Assembly (NCBI GenBank): GCA_903886165.1
Contig: CAISLL010000131.1
Coordinates: 1-5,451 of the forward strand
Direction: 5' to 3'
DNA from: an uncultured beta proteobacterium
Lineage (GTDB): Bacteria > Pseudomonadota > Gammaproteobacteria > Burkholderiales > Burkholderiaceae_C
DNA length: 5,451 bases
Positions within the stretch are counted from its first letter, which is position 1; each line of letters begins with the position of its first letter. Position numbers and translations under genes: made by a program. Positions 1 to 5,180 of the stretch are shown piece after piece. The notes under the pieces were generated by a model. That model had not been told where the DNA came from. It worked only from the letters and a program-made list of their open reading frames with translations, and did not search any database.

Positions 1-600
1 AACATGAACGATGACTTGCGTAACATGGTTTGGAAAGGCCACTACCTGGGGTATGGGCCGGCAGATGTCATGTTAAATGTGCCGGTCGACAAATACCTGA
101 TCCAGCAGAATCGCCAGGTGACCATTTTTTCGCCCTACATGCGACAGGTGCCGGTGCTGTTCCACGACCCACGCAAACTTGCCCAGATCAATGACCCTGA
201 TGAACTGAAGGACCACAAACTGGCGGCTGAGCGTGGCACCGGGGCAGCAAGCGCCTTGATGGGGCACCACAGTGGCATGCTGAAGTCTCAGGTGAGCTTG
301 TTCAACTCCGGCGTTGACGCGGCAACGGCCGTGCTTCGCGGCCAGGTGGATGCGGCATATGTGTTGCGCTCCCAGGCAGAAGCTGCTGCGGCTCAGGCCA
401 AAGTCAAGCCGGAGGACTTTTTGATTTCCCAGATGTCCTTGACGGGTTTGCCTGAAAACGGCTGGCCTTTGGGCATGGCTATCAAGTCGGGTTACAAAGA
501 CCTTGGTCAGGCTCTGGATGTCGCGATGAAGGAACTGCGAAACAACGGCGAGCTCCTGGCCATGTTCAAAGCAAGGGGCATGACACTCACGGCACCGTAG
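1..600 (+). CDS. Periplasmic solute-binding protein, family 3 type (5' end missing)
   Basis: This is the C-terminal 199 residues of what looks like a bilobed periplasmic substrate-binding protein of the family 3 (amino-acid ABC transporter) type. The frame is open to the first base, and the visible part lacks a signal peptide and the first strand of lobe I, so the true start lies upstream; the ATG at position 4 is probably internal. Recognisable pieces are GYGPADVMLNVPVD near residues 18-31, the typical end of the lobe I ligand region, a hinge-like stretch FSPYMRQVPVLFH, the lobe II segment DAATAVLRGQVDAAYVLRS, and the closing NGWPLGMAIKSGYKDLGQAL followed by a helix ending in FKARGM. In this family the first lobe usually adds about 60-80 residues plus a leader. 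The ligand cannot be read from this fragment. Related proteins sit beside quinoprotein dehydrogenases or ABC permeases; neither is visible here. Stop TAG at 598-600; the next gene starts 47 bp downstream on the same strand and may be co-transcribed. Confidence 0.8.
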   Translation, partial: NMNDDLRNMVWKGHYLGYGPADVMLNVPVDKYLIQQNRQVTIFSPYMRQVPVLFHDPRKLAQINDPDELKDHKLAAERGTGAASALMGHHSGMLKSQVSLFNSGVDAATAVLRGQVDAAYVLRSQAEAAAAQAKVKPEDFLISQMSLTGLPENGWPLGMAIKSGYKDLGQALDVAMKELRNNGELLAMFKARGMTLTAP

Positions 601-647
601 AATGCGCGATTTTGGATCGCCCACATTTCCAAACACCTGTTTGACCC

Positions 648-947
648 ATGCAATCTTTTTATGCAGAGCGTTTTGAGCGCGAGATGGGTTGTACGGAAGC
701 CGAATGGCTGATGTGGTTGCCCAATGCAATTGGGGACAACCACTGGAAGCAGCAGTCGCAGTCTGCTGGTGTCCGCATTGGTGATGGCGCCCTGGGTTTG
801 AAGTGGCAGGTGGGCGCGCCACGGGCGATCGGCTCGGTGAGTATTCCGGTGCTCAAAGTTACCTTTCGCTTTGCCGGGCTTGATGATGCGGAGCGCTACT
901 TGTTCATGAAGCGGTTTGATCTGTACATGCAGCGCGGTGGCGGCTAA
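648..947 (+). CDS. Conserved hypothetical protein, 99 aa
   Basis: A 99-residue protein of unknown function. The start is well bounded: an in-frame TGA at 642-644 lies just two codons upstream of the ATG at 648, so translation cannot begin earlier by this frame. No clear Shine-Dalgarno sequence precedes it. There is no signal peptide, membrane segment or cysteine cluster; its single cysteine is C15. The protein looks like a small soluble cytoplasmic alpha/beta fold: an N-terminal acidic and aromatic helix (EAEWLMWLPNAIG, residues 17-29), a central glycine-rich strand region (GVRIGDGALGLKWQV, 41-55), a beta-like SIPVLKVTFRFAG (65-77), and a C-terminal helix ending RFDLYMQRGGG (89-99). From memory this WLxxLPxAxG plus FMxRFDLYxQRGGG pattern recurs in short Burkholderiales proteins without an assigned role, but I cannot verify that here. 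It follows the solute-binding gene in the same direction and converges on crcB. Confidence 0.75.
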   Translation: MQSFYAERFEREMGCTEAEWLMWLPNAIGDNHWKQQSQSAGVRIGDGALGLKWQVGAPRAIGSVSIPVLKVTFRFAGLDDAERYLFMKRFDLYMQRGGG

Positions 948-954
948 ATTTATA

Positions 955-1005
955 AAAAATTGGCCTTTAGCGCTTGTAAATCAGGCATGAGTAGCTATGA
1001 AAAAT
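955..1005. repeat. Comamonadaceae-type dispersed intergenic repeat (degenerate copy)
   Basis: The stretch containing TTGGCCTTTAGCGCTTGTAA and GAGTAGCTATGAAAAA resembles a short dispersed sequence I recall from many Comamonadaceae intergenic regions, usually of the form TTGGCC-TNTAGCGCTT-spacer-AAGCG-NNAGTAGCTAT followed by an A-rich end. In better preserved copies the two GCGCTT/AAGCG halves form a hairpin; here only a short imperfect stem (GCTTG with CAGGC, one G-U pair) remains. It lies between two convergent genes, where it could help end transcription, and its right half overlaps the last codons of crcB. The identification rests on remembered similarity and not on a second copy in this window. 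Confidence 0.45.
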
Positions 1006-1364
1006 GTTGCTGTCTTGATGCCCGCCACGGTCAGCAGCAGCGAGCCGAACAGGTGCATGGCGACGGTGGCAAATCCAAGCAGATACCGTTGTTGCCCCAG
1101 TAAGCCGACGACCTCAGCTGAAAAGCTAGAAAAAGTGGTGAGGGCACCCAAAAAGCCGGTGACGATGGCCAACCGCCAGGCTGGGTCCAGGTGCGGCATG
1201 GCCTGAAAAACCGCAACCGCAACGCCTACCAGATAGCCGCCAATCAGGTTGGCAGCCAGTGTGCCTACTGGAATGACCGCACCCGGGCTGAGCCACAGGC
1301 CCAAGCCCCAACGCGCCAGCGCGCCCAGACAGGCCCCCAGACAAATGGCAATGACAGACATCAT
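981..1364 (-). CDS. crcB: Fluoride ion channel CrcB/FluC
   Basis: A 127-residue inner-membrane protein of the CrcB/FluC family, which works as a dual-topology dimer exporting fluoride ions and protects cytoplasmic enzymes from fluoride. All family signatures are present: GACLGALARW (10-19), the second helix motif GTLAANLIGGYLVG (34-47) with the conserved pore asparagine N39, and TGFLGALTTFSSFSAE (69-84) with the TTFS segment and the paired phenylalanines F78 and F81 of the fluoride path. Four hydrophobic segments are visible (about 3-25, 33-55, 65-90, 96-118). The length equals that of E. coli CrcB (127 aa). The chosen start is the first of two adjacent ATGs (1362-1364 and 1359-1361); neither has a clear ribosome binding site. 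The last residues, FFIATHA, are encoded inside a repeat-like sequence. No fluoride riboswitch fits in the 38 nt between the upstream terminator and the start. Confidence 0.95.
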   Translation of the reverse strand: MMSVIAICLGACLGALARWGLGLWLSPGAVIPVGTLAANLIGGYLVGVAVAVFQAMPHLDPAWRLAIVTGFLGALTTFSSFSAEVVGLLGQQRYLLGFATVAMHLFGSLLLTVAGIKTATFFIATHA

Positions 1365-1373
1365 GAGAATTGC

Positions 1374-1379
1374 ATCATA
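1374..1379 (-). promoter_or_regulatory. Possible -10 box for crcB
   Basis: On the minus strand TATGAT (5 of 6 to TATAAT) lies 9 nt upstream of the first crcB ATG. If it is used, the transcript would start 2-4 nt before the ATG, giving an almost leaderless mRNA, which would agree with the absence of a ribosome binding site. No good -35 hexamer is found at 16-18 bp spacing, so this is a weak call. Confidence 0.25.
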
Positions 1380-1402
1380 CTGGGGCGCATCGAGCGTCCA
1401 TG

Positions 1403-1426
1403 AAAAAGCCCGCCATGGCGGGCTTT
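1403..1426 (-). terminator. Rho-independent terminator of the comEA-like gene
   Basis: A perfect 22-bp palindrome at 1405-1426 folds into a 9-bp stem, AAAGCCCGC with GCGGGCTTT, closed by a CATG loop. On the minus strand it runs into five T residues (1407-1403). It starts 19 bp past the stop codon of the comEA-like gene and separates it from crcB. On the plus strand the T run is only three long, so termination should act mainly on the minus strand. Confidence 0.9.
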
Positions 1427-1445
1427 AAATGGGCTGGCAAAAAAC

Positions 1446-1787
1446 TTATTTTTTGGCAGCGCTGGCAGCTGGTTTGGCGGCCTCGGCCTTTGGTTCCGCT
1501 TTCTTGGCAGCAGGCGCAGCACCCTTGAAGGCCTGACCGTTGACGGTCATTCCTTCGGCAGAGAACTTGGCGGCATTGCCTTCACCGATGCCTTTGACAC
1601 GCTCAACAAAATCGTTCCAGTCCTTGAAGTTGCCCTTTTTGCGTTCATCCAGAATCTTGGTAGAAATACCTGGGCCAATGCCCTTGATGCTGTCAAGTTC
1701 TGCCGCACTGGCCTTGTTGACATCGACGGCGGCAAAACAAGCAGCGGCATACAGCATGGCCACGATGGCCAAAATTTTCTTCAACAT
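1446..1787 (-). CDS. Secreted ComEA-family helix-hairpin-helix protein
   Basis: A 113-residue protein with an N-terminal signal peptide (MLKKILAIVAMLYAAACFA, likely cleaved near A19) followed by a ComEA-type helix-hairpin-helix module: VDVNKASAAELDSIKGIGPG (21-40) with the first GIGPG hairpin and a second VKGIGEGNAAKF (64-75). The tail (about 88-113) is rich in Ala, Lys and Pro with a net positive charge. ComEA proteins bind double-stranded DNA in the periplasm and pull it through the secretin during natural transformation; a role in DNA binding is inferred from the family. The open frame extends 39 codons upstream, but ATG 1785-1787 is chosen because AGGAG (complement of 1795-1799) lies 7 nt before it and because the signal peptide starts there. 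C17 follows AAA, which is not a good lipobox, so a lipoprotein is less likely. In many Burkholderiales a gene of this type follows hldD, as here; whether it serves competence is unproven. Confidence 0.88.
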   Translation of the reverse strand: MLKKILAIVAMLYAAACFAAVDVNKASAAELDSIKGIGPGISTKILDERKKGNFKDWNDFVERVKGIGEGNAAKFSAEGMTVNGQAFKGAAPAAKKAEPKAEAAKPAASAAKK

Positions 1788-1820
1788 GAAGGAACTCCTG
1801 AGGGATTGAAAGTCGGATGG

Positions 1821-1865
1821 GTTGAGTCTGTGGCCGGACGCCGAGACACCGGCCACACACTCAAC
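1821..1865 (-). promoter_or_regulatory. Long imperfect hairpin upstream of the comEA-like gene
   Basis: Two 17-nt arms, 1821-1837 and 1849-1865, are complementary at 16 of 17 positions (one C-C mismatch at 1828/1858) around an 11-nt loop (1838-1848). The inner 9 bp are TGTGGCCGG with CCGGCCACA. The structure ends 33 nt upstream of the comEA-like ATG and leaves its ribosome binding site free. No T tract follows on either strand, so it is not a normal intrinsic terminator. On the minus strand a weak -10-like TACACT (complement of 1867-1872) lies directly before the first arm; if used, the mRNA would begin with or just inside this stem-loop. Function is unknown: a 5' stabilising hairpin, an attenuator or a protein-binding inverted repeat are all possible. 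Confidence 0.6.
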
Positions 1866-1905
1866 GAGTGTACGGTGCGATGGGTTGACATGGATGCATG
1901 CCAAG

Positions 1906-1921
1906 CGTGAATTTGGTCACA
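1906..1921. promoter_or_regulatory. CRP/FNR-family-like palindrome
   Basis: CGTGA-ATTTGG-TCACA matches the E. coli CRP core TGTGA-N6-TCACA at 9 of 10 defined positions. It lies in the 146-bp gap between hldD and the comEA-like gene, about 120-135 bp upstream of the latter's ATG and just beyond the hldD hairpin. It could be an activator site for the comEA-like gene. A single motif match is weak evidence, and the preferred half-site of this organism's CRP/Vfr-type regulator is not known from the window. Confidence 0.35.
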
Positions 1922-1924
1922 AAT

Positions 1925-1955
1925 CTGGTTGGCTCACGCCTGTTGAGCCAACCAG
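1925..1955 (-). terminator. Hairpin over the hldD stop codon, probable terminator
   Basis: A perfect 12-bp inverted repeat, CTGGTTGGCTCA (1925-1936) and TGAGCCAACCAG (1944-1955), with a 7-nt loop. Read on the minus strand, the first arm encodes the last residues of HldD (WLA region) and the second arm begins with the hldD TGA stop itself. The sequence that follows, ATTTGTG, is a poor T tract, so termination may be partial or need Rho. Partial read-through would let the heptose unit feed the comEA-like gene. Confidence 0.6.
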
Positions 1956-2953
1956 TTCACGTAGCTGGCGATGCCCGTCTGCACGTTTGCAAAGGTGTGC
2001 TGGCAACCGGTGGCGCGAAGGGCGGTCAAATCGGCCTGGGTGTAACACTGGTATTTGCCGCGCAAGGCATCCGGGAAAGGCACATAGTCCAGCAGGCCGT
2101 GGGCGCCCAGTTCCTCAAGCGTCAATGCGCCCTGGCCGTTGATCTGGCGCAATGCATTCACGACTGAACTGGCTACATCATTGAACGGCTGGGCGCGACC
2201 GGTGCCAAGGTTGAAAATGCCGGAGATGCCGGGGTGGTCAAAGAACCAGAGGTTGACCGCGACCACGTCGTCAATGAAGACAAAGTCGCGCAGTTGGGCG
2301 CCTGGGGCGTAGCCGCCGTATTCACCAAACAGCTTGACCTTGCCGTCTGCCTTGAACTGGTTGAACTGGTGAAAGGCCACGCTGGCCATGCGGCCCTTGT
2401 GTTGCTCACGCGGACCATACACGTTGAAATAGCGGAAACCCACCACTTGCATGGTTTTGCCGGCAAAGGCGCGCTGGAATTCGTTGCCGCATTCACGCCG
2501 CATGCGCTGGTCGAACAACAGCTTGGAATAACCGTAGACATTCAGCGGGCGCTCAAACGCCGGATCTTCGCGGAAGGTGTCAGAGCCACCATAAGTGGCT
2601 GCGCTGGACGCGTAGAGCAGGCGGGCGCCACGTTTCTGGCAGGCCTGGTACAGCTGGACCGAAGTAGCGAAGTTGTTGTTCATCATGTACTTGCCGTTTG
2701 TTTCCATGGTGTCGCTGCACGCGCCTTCATGGAAAACAGCTTCGACCTGGCCATAGGCGCCTTCGGTGTAGGCGTCGTAAAAAAGGTCGGCGTCCACATA
2801 GTCGGCAATCTGCAGGTCGGCCAGGTTGCGGAACTTGTCGCCCTGGGTGAGGTCATCGACGGCAATGATGTCGGTCAGGCCGCGCTGGTTCAGGCCTTTG
2901 ATCAGGTTGGCGCCAATAAAACCGGCCGCACCGGTGACAACGACTCGGGTCAT
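1934..2953 (-). CDS. hldD: ADP-L-glycero-D-manno-heptose 6-epimerase HldD
   Basis: A 339-residue short-chain dehydrogenase-type epimerase that converts ADP-D-glycero- to ADP-L-glycero-D-manno-heptose, the last step in making the heptose donor for the LPS inner core. It acts in the cytoplasm with bound NADP. Seen in the sequence: the Rossmann loop TGAAGFIG (7-14), the HEGACSDT segment (75-82), SSAATYGG with the catalytic serine (S116/S117 region), the Y140-x-x-x-K144 pair in VYGYSK, RYFNVYGPREQHKG (174-187) with K186 likely equivalent to E. coli K178, and FNLGTGRAQPFNDV (247-260). It is somewhat longer than the 310-residue E. coli enzyme, as I recall for betaproteobacterial forms. Its ATG overlaps the hldA TGA in an ATGA junction (2950-2953), with AGGAG (complement of 2962-2966) 8 nt upstream inside hldA, so the two are translationally coupled. 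The stop codon lies inside a terminator-like hairpin. Confidence 0.97.
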   Translation of the reverse strand: MTRVVVTGAAGFIGANLIKGLNQRGLTDIIAVDDLTQGDKFRNLADLQIADYVDADLFYDAYTEGAYGQVEAVFHEGACSDTMETNGKYMMNNNFATSVQLYQACQKRGARLLYASSAATYGGSDTFREDPAFERPLNVYGYSKLLFDQRMRRECGNEFQRAFAGKTMQVVGFRYFNVYGPREQHKGRMASVAFHQFNQFKADGKVKLFGEYGGYAPGAQLRDFVFIDDVVAVNLWFFDHPGISGIFNLGTGRAQPFNDVASSVVNALRQINGQGALTLEELGAHGLLDYVPFPDALRGKYQCYTQADLTALRATGCQHTFANVQTGIASYVNWLAQQA

Positions 2954-3885
2954 GCAAACAACTCCTGGTAAGAAACGGTTGCGGTGCCAAATTTCCCCAC
3001 CACCAGGCCACCGGCCCGGTTGGCCAGGGGCAAGGCATCGCGCATCGAATAACCTGCGCCGACCAACGCGGCCATGGTGGCGATCACGGTGTCGCCCGCG
3101 CCCGTCACGTCAAACACTTCACGCGCCTGAGCGCTCACTGTCAGGTGACCTTGTGCATCGAAGATTGTCATGCCTTCTTCGCTGCGGGTGAGCAGAATGG
3201 CCTGCAAGGTCAAGGCTTGACGCAGGTTCTGGACTTTGGCTTGCAGCTCAGACTCGTTGTGCCAGACGCCAATGACCTGCTGCAGCTCGGCGCGGTTGGG
3301 GGTGATGACGGTGGCACCCTGGTAGCGCGAGTAGTCCGAGCCTTTGGGGTCAATCAGGATCGGTTTGCCTGCGGACCGGGCGCGCGCAATCATGTCACTC
3401 ACGTGCGCCAGGCCCCCCTTGCCGTAGTCGGAGAACAGCACAGCATGGTGGCTGGGCAAGAGATCGGCGAAGGTGGCGGTCTGGGATGCCAGCACCTCGG
3501 TCTGCGGGGTGTTTTCAAAATCCATCCGCAGCAACTGCTGCTGGCGGCCAATCACCCGCAACTTGACGGTGGTCTTGAGCCGGGCATCACGACCGAAATA
3601 GGTTTGAATGCCGGTGTCCGCGACCAGTGCCTCGAGTTTGTGGCTGGCCTCGTCTTCGCCCACCACGGTCAAGAGCGACGCTTGCGCGCCCAAGGTGACC
3701 ACGTTGTAGGCCACATTGGCGGCGCCGCCATTGCGTTCTTCTTCCCGGGTGACACGTACCACCGGCACCGGCGCCTCCGGGCTGATGCGATCAACCGCGC
3801 CATACCAGTAGCGGTCCAGCATCACGTCGCCGACCACCAGCACGCGTGCCTTTGCCAAATCTTGTTGAGTAACTCTAGTTTTCAT
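2950..3885 (-). CDS. hldA: D-glycero-beta-D-manno-heptose-7-phosphate kinase HldA (RfaE domain I)
   Basis: A 311-residue PfkB/ribokinase-family kinase that adds phosphate at C1 of D-glycero-D-manno-heptose 7-phosphate for ADP-heptose synthesis. Motifs: VVGDVMLDRYWYG (17-29), the substrate segment RISPEAPVPVV (33-43), PfkB signature 1 around NGGAANVAYN (52-61), FSDYGKGGL (151-159), LIDPKGSDYSRYQGAT (177-192), and signature 2 DVTGAGDTVIATMAAL with catalytic base D265. Compared with the E. coli fusion HldE (about 477 residues) it stops after the kinase domain, so it is the monofunctional form and needs a separate HldC nucleotidyltransferase. The open frame runs 40 codons further upstream, but that part crosses a GC-rich repeat and a promoter; ATG 3883-3885 gives MKTRVTQQDL, matching the E. 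coli N-terminus in length. No ribosome binding site precedes this ATG; a TTGACA/TAAATT promoter ends 4 nt before it. It overlaps hldD by 4 nt. Confidence 0.96.
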   Translation of the reverse strand: MKTRVTQQDLAKARVLVVGDVMLDRYWYGAVDRISPEAPVPVVRVTREEERNGGAANVAYNVVTLGAQASLLTVVGEDEASHKLEALVADTGIQTYFGRDARLKTTVKLRVIGRQQQLLRMDFENTPQTEVLASQTATFADLLPSHHAVLFSDYGKGGLAHVSDMIARARSAGKPILIDPKGSDYSRYQGATVITPNRAELQQVIGVWHNESELQAKVQNLRQALTLQAILLTRSEEGMTIFDAQGHLTVSAQAREVFDVTGAGDTVIATMAALVGAGYSMRDALPLANRAGGLVVGKFGTATVSYQELFA

Positions 3886-3889
3886 AATC

Positions 3890-3917
3890 AATTTAAGAGT
3901 GCTGTAAGCGATGTCAA
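3890..3917 (-). promoter_or_regulatory. Sigma70-type promoter for hldA-hldD, probably leaderless
   Basis: On the minus strand a perfect -35 box TTGACA (complement of 3912-3917) is followed after 16 bp by TAAATT (complement of 3890-3895, 4 of 6 to TATAAT). Only 4 nt, GATT, separate the -10 box from the hldA ATG, so initiation at the usual distance would fall on or within a few bases of the start codon. The lack of a Shine-Dalgarno sequence before hldA agrees with a leaderless transcript. If the promoter is real, hldA-hldD can be transcribed independently of lapAB. Confidence 0.5.
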
Positions 3918-3935
3918 CCACGCGAAATGCCGTGG

Positions 3936-4013
3936 AACCGGCTTTGCCGGGCCACTGGCATTGCCCCCTTGAGGGGGGAGGCGGCCACACGAAGTGGGCA
4001 AGCAACAGGGGGG
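3936..4013. repeat. GC-rich palindromic intergenic repeat between lapB and hldA
   Basis: The segment is built of nested inverted repeats: CCGGC-TTT-GCCGG (3938-3950), CCCCCTTGAGGGGG (3964-3977 region), CCACT (3952-3956) with AGTGG (3993-3997), and a final GGGGGG (4008-4013) that can pair with the C run. It resembles a dispersed element I recall from Comamonadaceae intergenic regions, with the pattern CCGGC...GCCGGGCC...CCCCCTTGAGGGGG...GGGGGG, often found next to gene ends. No second copy is in the window, so its repeated nature is inferred. It fills most of the 137-bp lapB-hldA gap, lies upstream of the hldA promoter, and could act as a transcription barrier or mRNA 3' end stabiliser for lapB. 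Confidence 0.6.
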
Positions 4014-4022
4014 AGCGTCATC

Positions 4023-5180
4023 CTATAGTTCTTCAACCCGACGGGCAGGGTAACTGTCCCATGACTGGCAGCCGGGACACTGCCAAAAATGTTTGACGGC
4101 TTCAAAGCCACAGGCCGCACAGCGGTAGCGCAGCAAGGGCTTGGTGGCGTGGTCCAGCGCGCGTTGCACCTGGGGGTGAAACTGCTCGTGTTCCAGTTTT
4201 TCGCCTGCAATCCATTGGGTCGCGGCAACCAGAGATGGCTCTTTCTCCAGGTGACGCGCGTACCAGTCGCGGGCGCTCACTGCGGCATCGTCGTTCACAC
4301 TTGAAAGGGCAACAATGGCATTGAGCACATCAAGTGATGGTTGGACGGCATAAAGCTCTTGCATCCGGGCACAGGTTTCAACGACACGCCCATTGCGAAG
4401 GGCCAGGTCGGTCAGGGGTTGTGCCATCAGGGGAACGGCAGCCGGCGCGTGATGCAAAGCGTCCATCAGTGTTTGCCAAGCCAGTTCAACACGGTCAGCC
4501 CTGGCCTGCAGGAGTGCCAGGTCGAGGCGTGCCCGGGCCGCGCCCGGCGCCTTGGCGATGGCCTGCAGCAGCAGTTGTTGCGCCTCATCCAATTGGCCCT
4601 GAGCGGCGAGCGTGGCTGCTTGTTCACACAGGTAATGGGCCAGGCGGGGGCTGTAGCTGCCTGGCTCGGCGCGATCCAGCTTTTCCGCAATCTGGGCGGC
4701 CAGCGCCCAGTCTCGGCTGCGCTCATAATTCGCCAGCAATGCGAGACGTGCCTGCGCTTCGAAGGGCGTGCCTTCAAGCTTGAGCAGGGCTTCTTCAGCG
4801 CGGTCTAGCAGACCCGCCTTGAGGTAGTCAAGCGCCAGGGCGTGCTGGGCACGGTGTCGGTCAGCCTGACTGATGTCGCCACGCGACAGCAGGTGTTGGT
4901 GCACACGCACAGCGCGCTCAAACTCACCACGGCGCCGAAACAGGTTGCCCAGCGCGAAGTGAAGTTCGGAGGTGTCGGGGTCGTTTTGCACTGCCTCAAT
5001 GAAGGCGTCAATGGCCTGATCTTGTTGCTCATTGAGTAAGAAATTCAAGCCTTTGAAATAGGCCTTGGGGGCTTGCCGGTTTTCCATGCGGATTTGACGC
5101 AAATCCAGCCGTGACGCCACCCAGCCCAGGACAAATGCCATTGGCAGGCCCAGCAACACCCAGCTTAGGTCAAACTCCAT
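4023..5180 (-). CDS. lapB: Lipopolysaccharide assembly protein LapB (YciM), TPR and zinc ribbon
   Basis: A 385-residue inner-membrane-anchored protein (E. coli LapB is 389). In E. coli it regulates LPS synthesis by promoting FtsH cleavage of LpxC and interacts with the LPS assembly machinery. Domain order: one N-terminal membrane helix (about 5-22, WVLLGLPMAFVLGW), the family's RQAPKAYFKGLNFLLNEQ segment (35-52), six or more TPR-like helix pairs (about 71-100, 110-135, 144-168, 183-212, 215-246, 249-282), and a C-terminal rubredoxin-like metal site with C354-x-x-C357 and C368-x-x-C371 (CAACG, CPGCQSW). All four cysteines are present. The ORF opens 38 codons earlier, but ATG 5178-5180 is chosen because it starts the MEFDLSW family N-terminus just before the membrane helix. 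It overlaps the end of lapA by 11 nt and has no strong ribosome binding site, so translation is probably coupled to lapA. Confidence 0.95.
   Translation of the reverse strand: MEFDLSWVLLGLPMAFVLGWVASRLDLRQIRMENRQAPKAYFKGLNFLLNEQQDQAIDAFIEAVQNDPDTSELHFALGNLFRRRGEFERAVRVHQHLLSRGDISQADRHRAQHALALDYLKAGLLDRAEEALLKLEGTPFEAQARLALLANYERSRDWALAAQIAEKLDRAEPGSYSPRLAHYLCEQAATLAAQGQLDEAQQLLLQAIAKAPGAARARLDLALLQARADRVELAWQTLMDALHHAPAAVPLMAQPLTDLALRNGRVVETCARMQELYAVQPSLDVLNAIVALSSVNDDAAVSARDWYARHLEKEPSLVAATQWIAGEKLEHEQFHPQVQRALDHATKPLLRYRCAACGFEAVKHFWQCPGCQSWDSYPARRVEEL

Noticed and set aside
606..620. Small hairpin GCGAT-TTTGG-ATCGC after the solute-binding gene
   Set aside because: Only 5 bp with no T tract; too weak to call a terminator.
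73..822. 249-codon open frame on the minus strand
   Set aside because: It lies opposite the solute-binding gene and the 99-aa gene, has a composition (His, Arg, Cys, Gln rich) typical of an antisense shadow, and shows no recognisable motif.
1765..1787. Lipoprotein signal in the ComEA-like protein (AAAC at residues 14-17)
   Set aside because: Position -3 is Ala and not Leu/Val/Ile, and an ordinary cleavage site after A19 fits as well or better.
1788..1904. 39-codon N-terminal extension of the comEA-like gene
   Set aside because: It would bury the signal peptide and translate the hairpin; the AGGAG box is placed for the ATG at 1787.
1899..1904. TTGGCA as a -35 box for the comEA-like gene
   Set aside because: No acceptable -10 hexamer lies 16-18 bp downstream on the minus strand; the nearest TACACT is 26 bp away.
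2234..2971. 245-codon open frame on the plus strand
   Set aside because: It is the antisense shadow of hldD, whose family motifs are complete on the other strand.
3145..3972. 275-codon open frame on the plus strand
   Set aside because: It is the antisense shadow of hldA and runs into the repeat; no motif or ribosome binding site supports it.
3886..4005. 40-codon N-terminal extension of hldA
   Set aside because: The extension translates the GC-rich repeat and the TTGACA promoter, and the homologous E. coli protein starts at the residue encoded at 3885.
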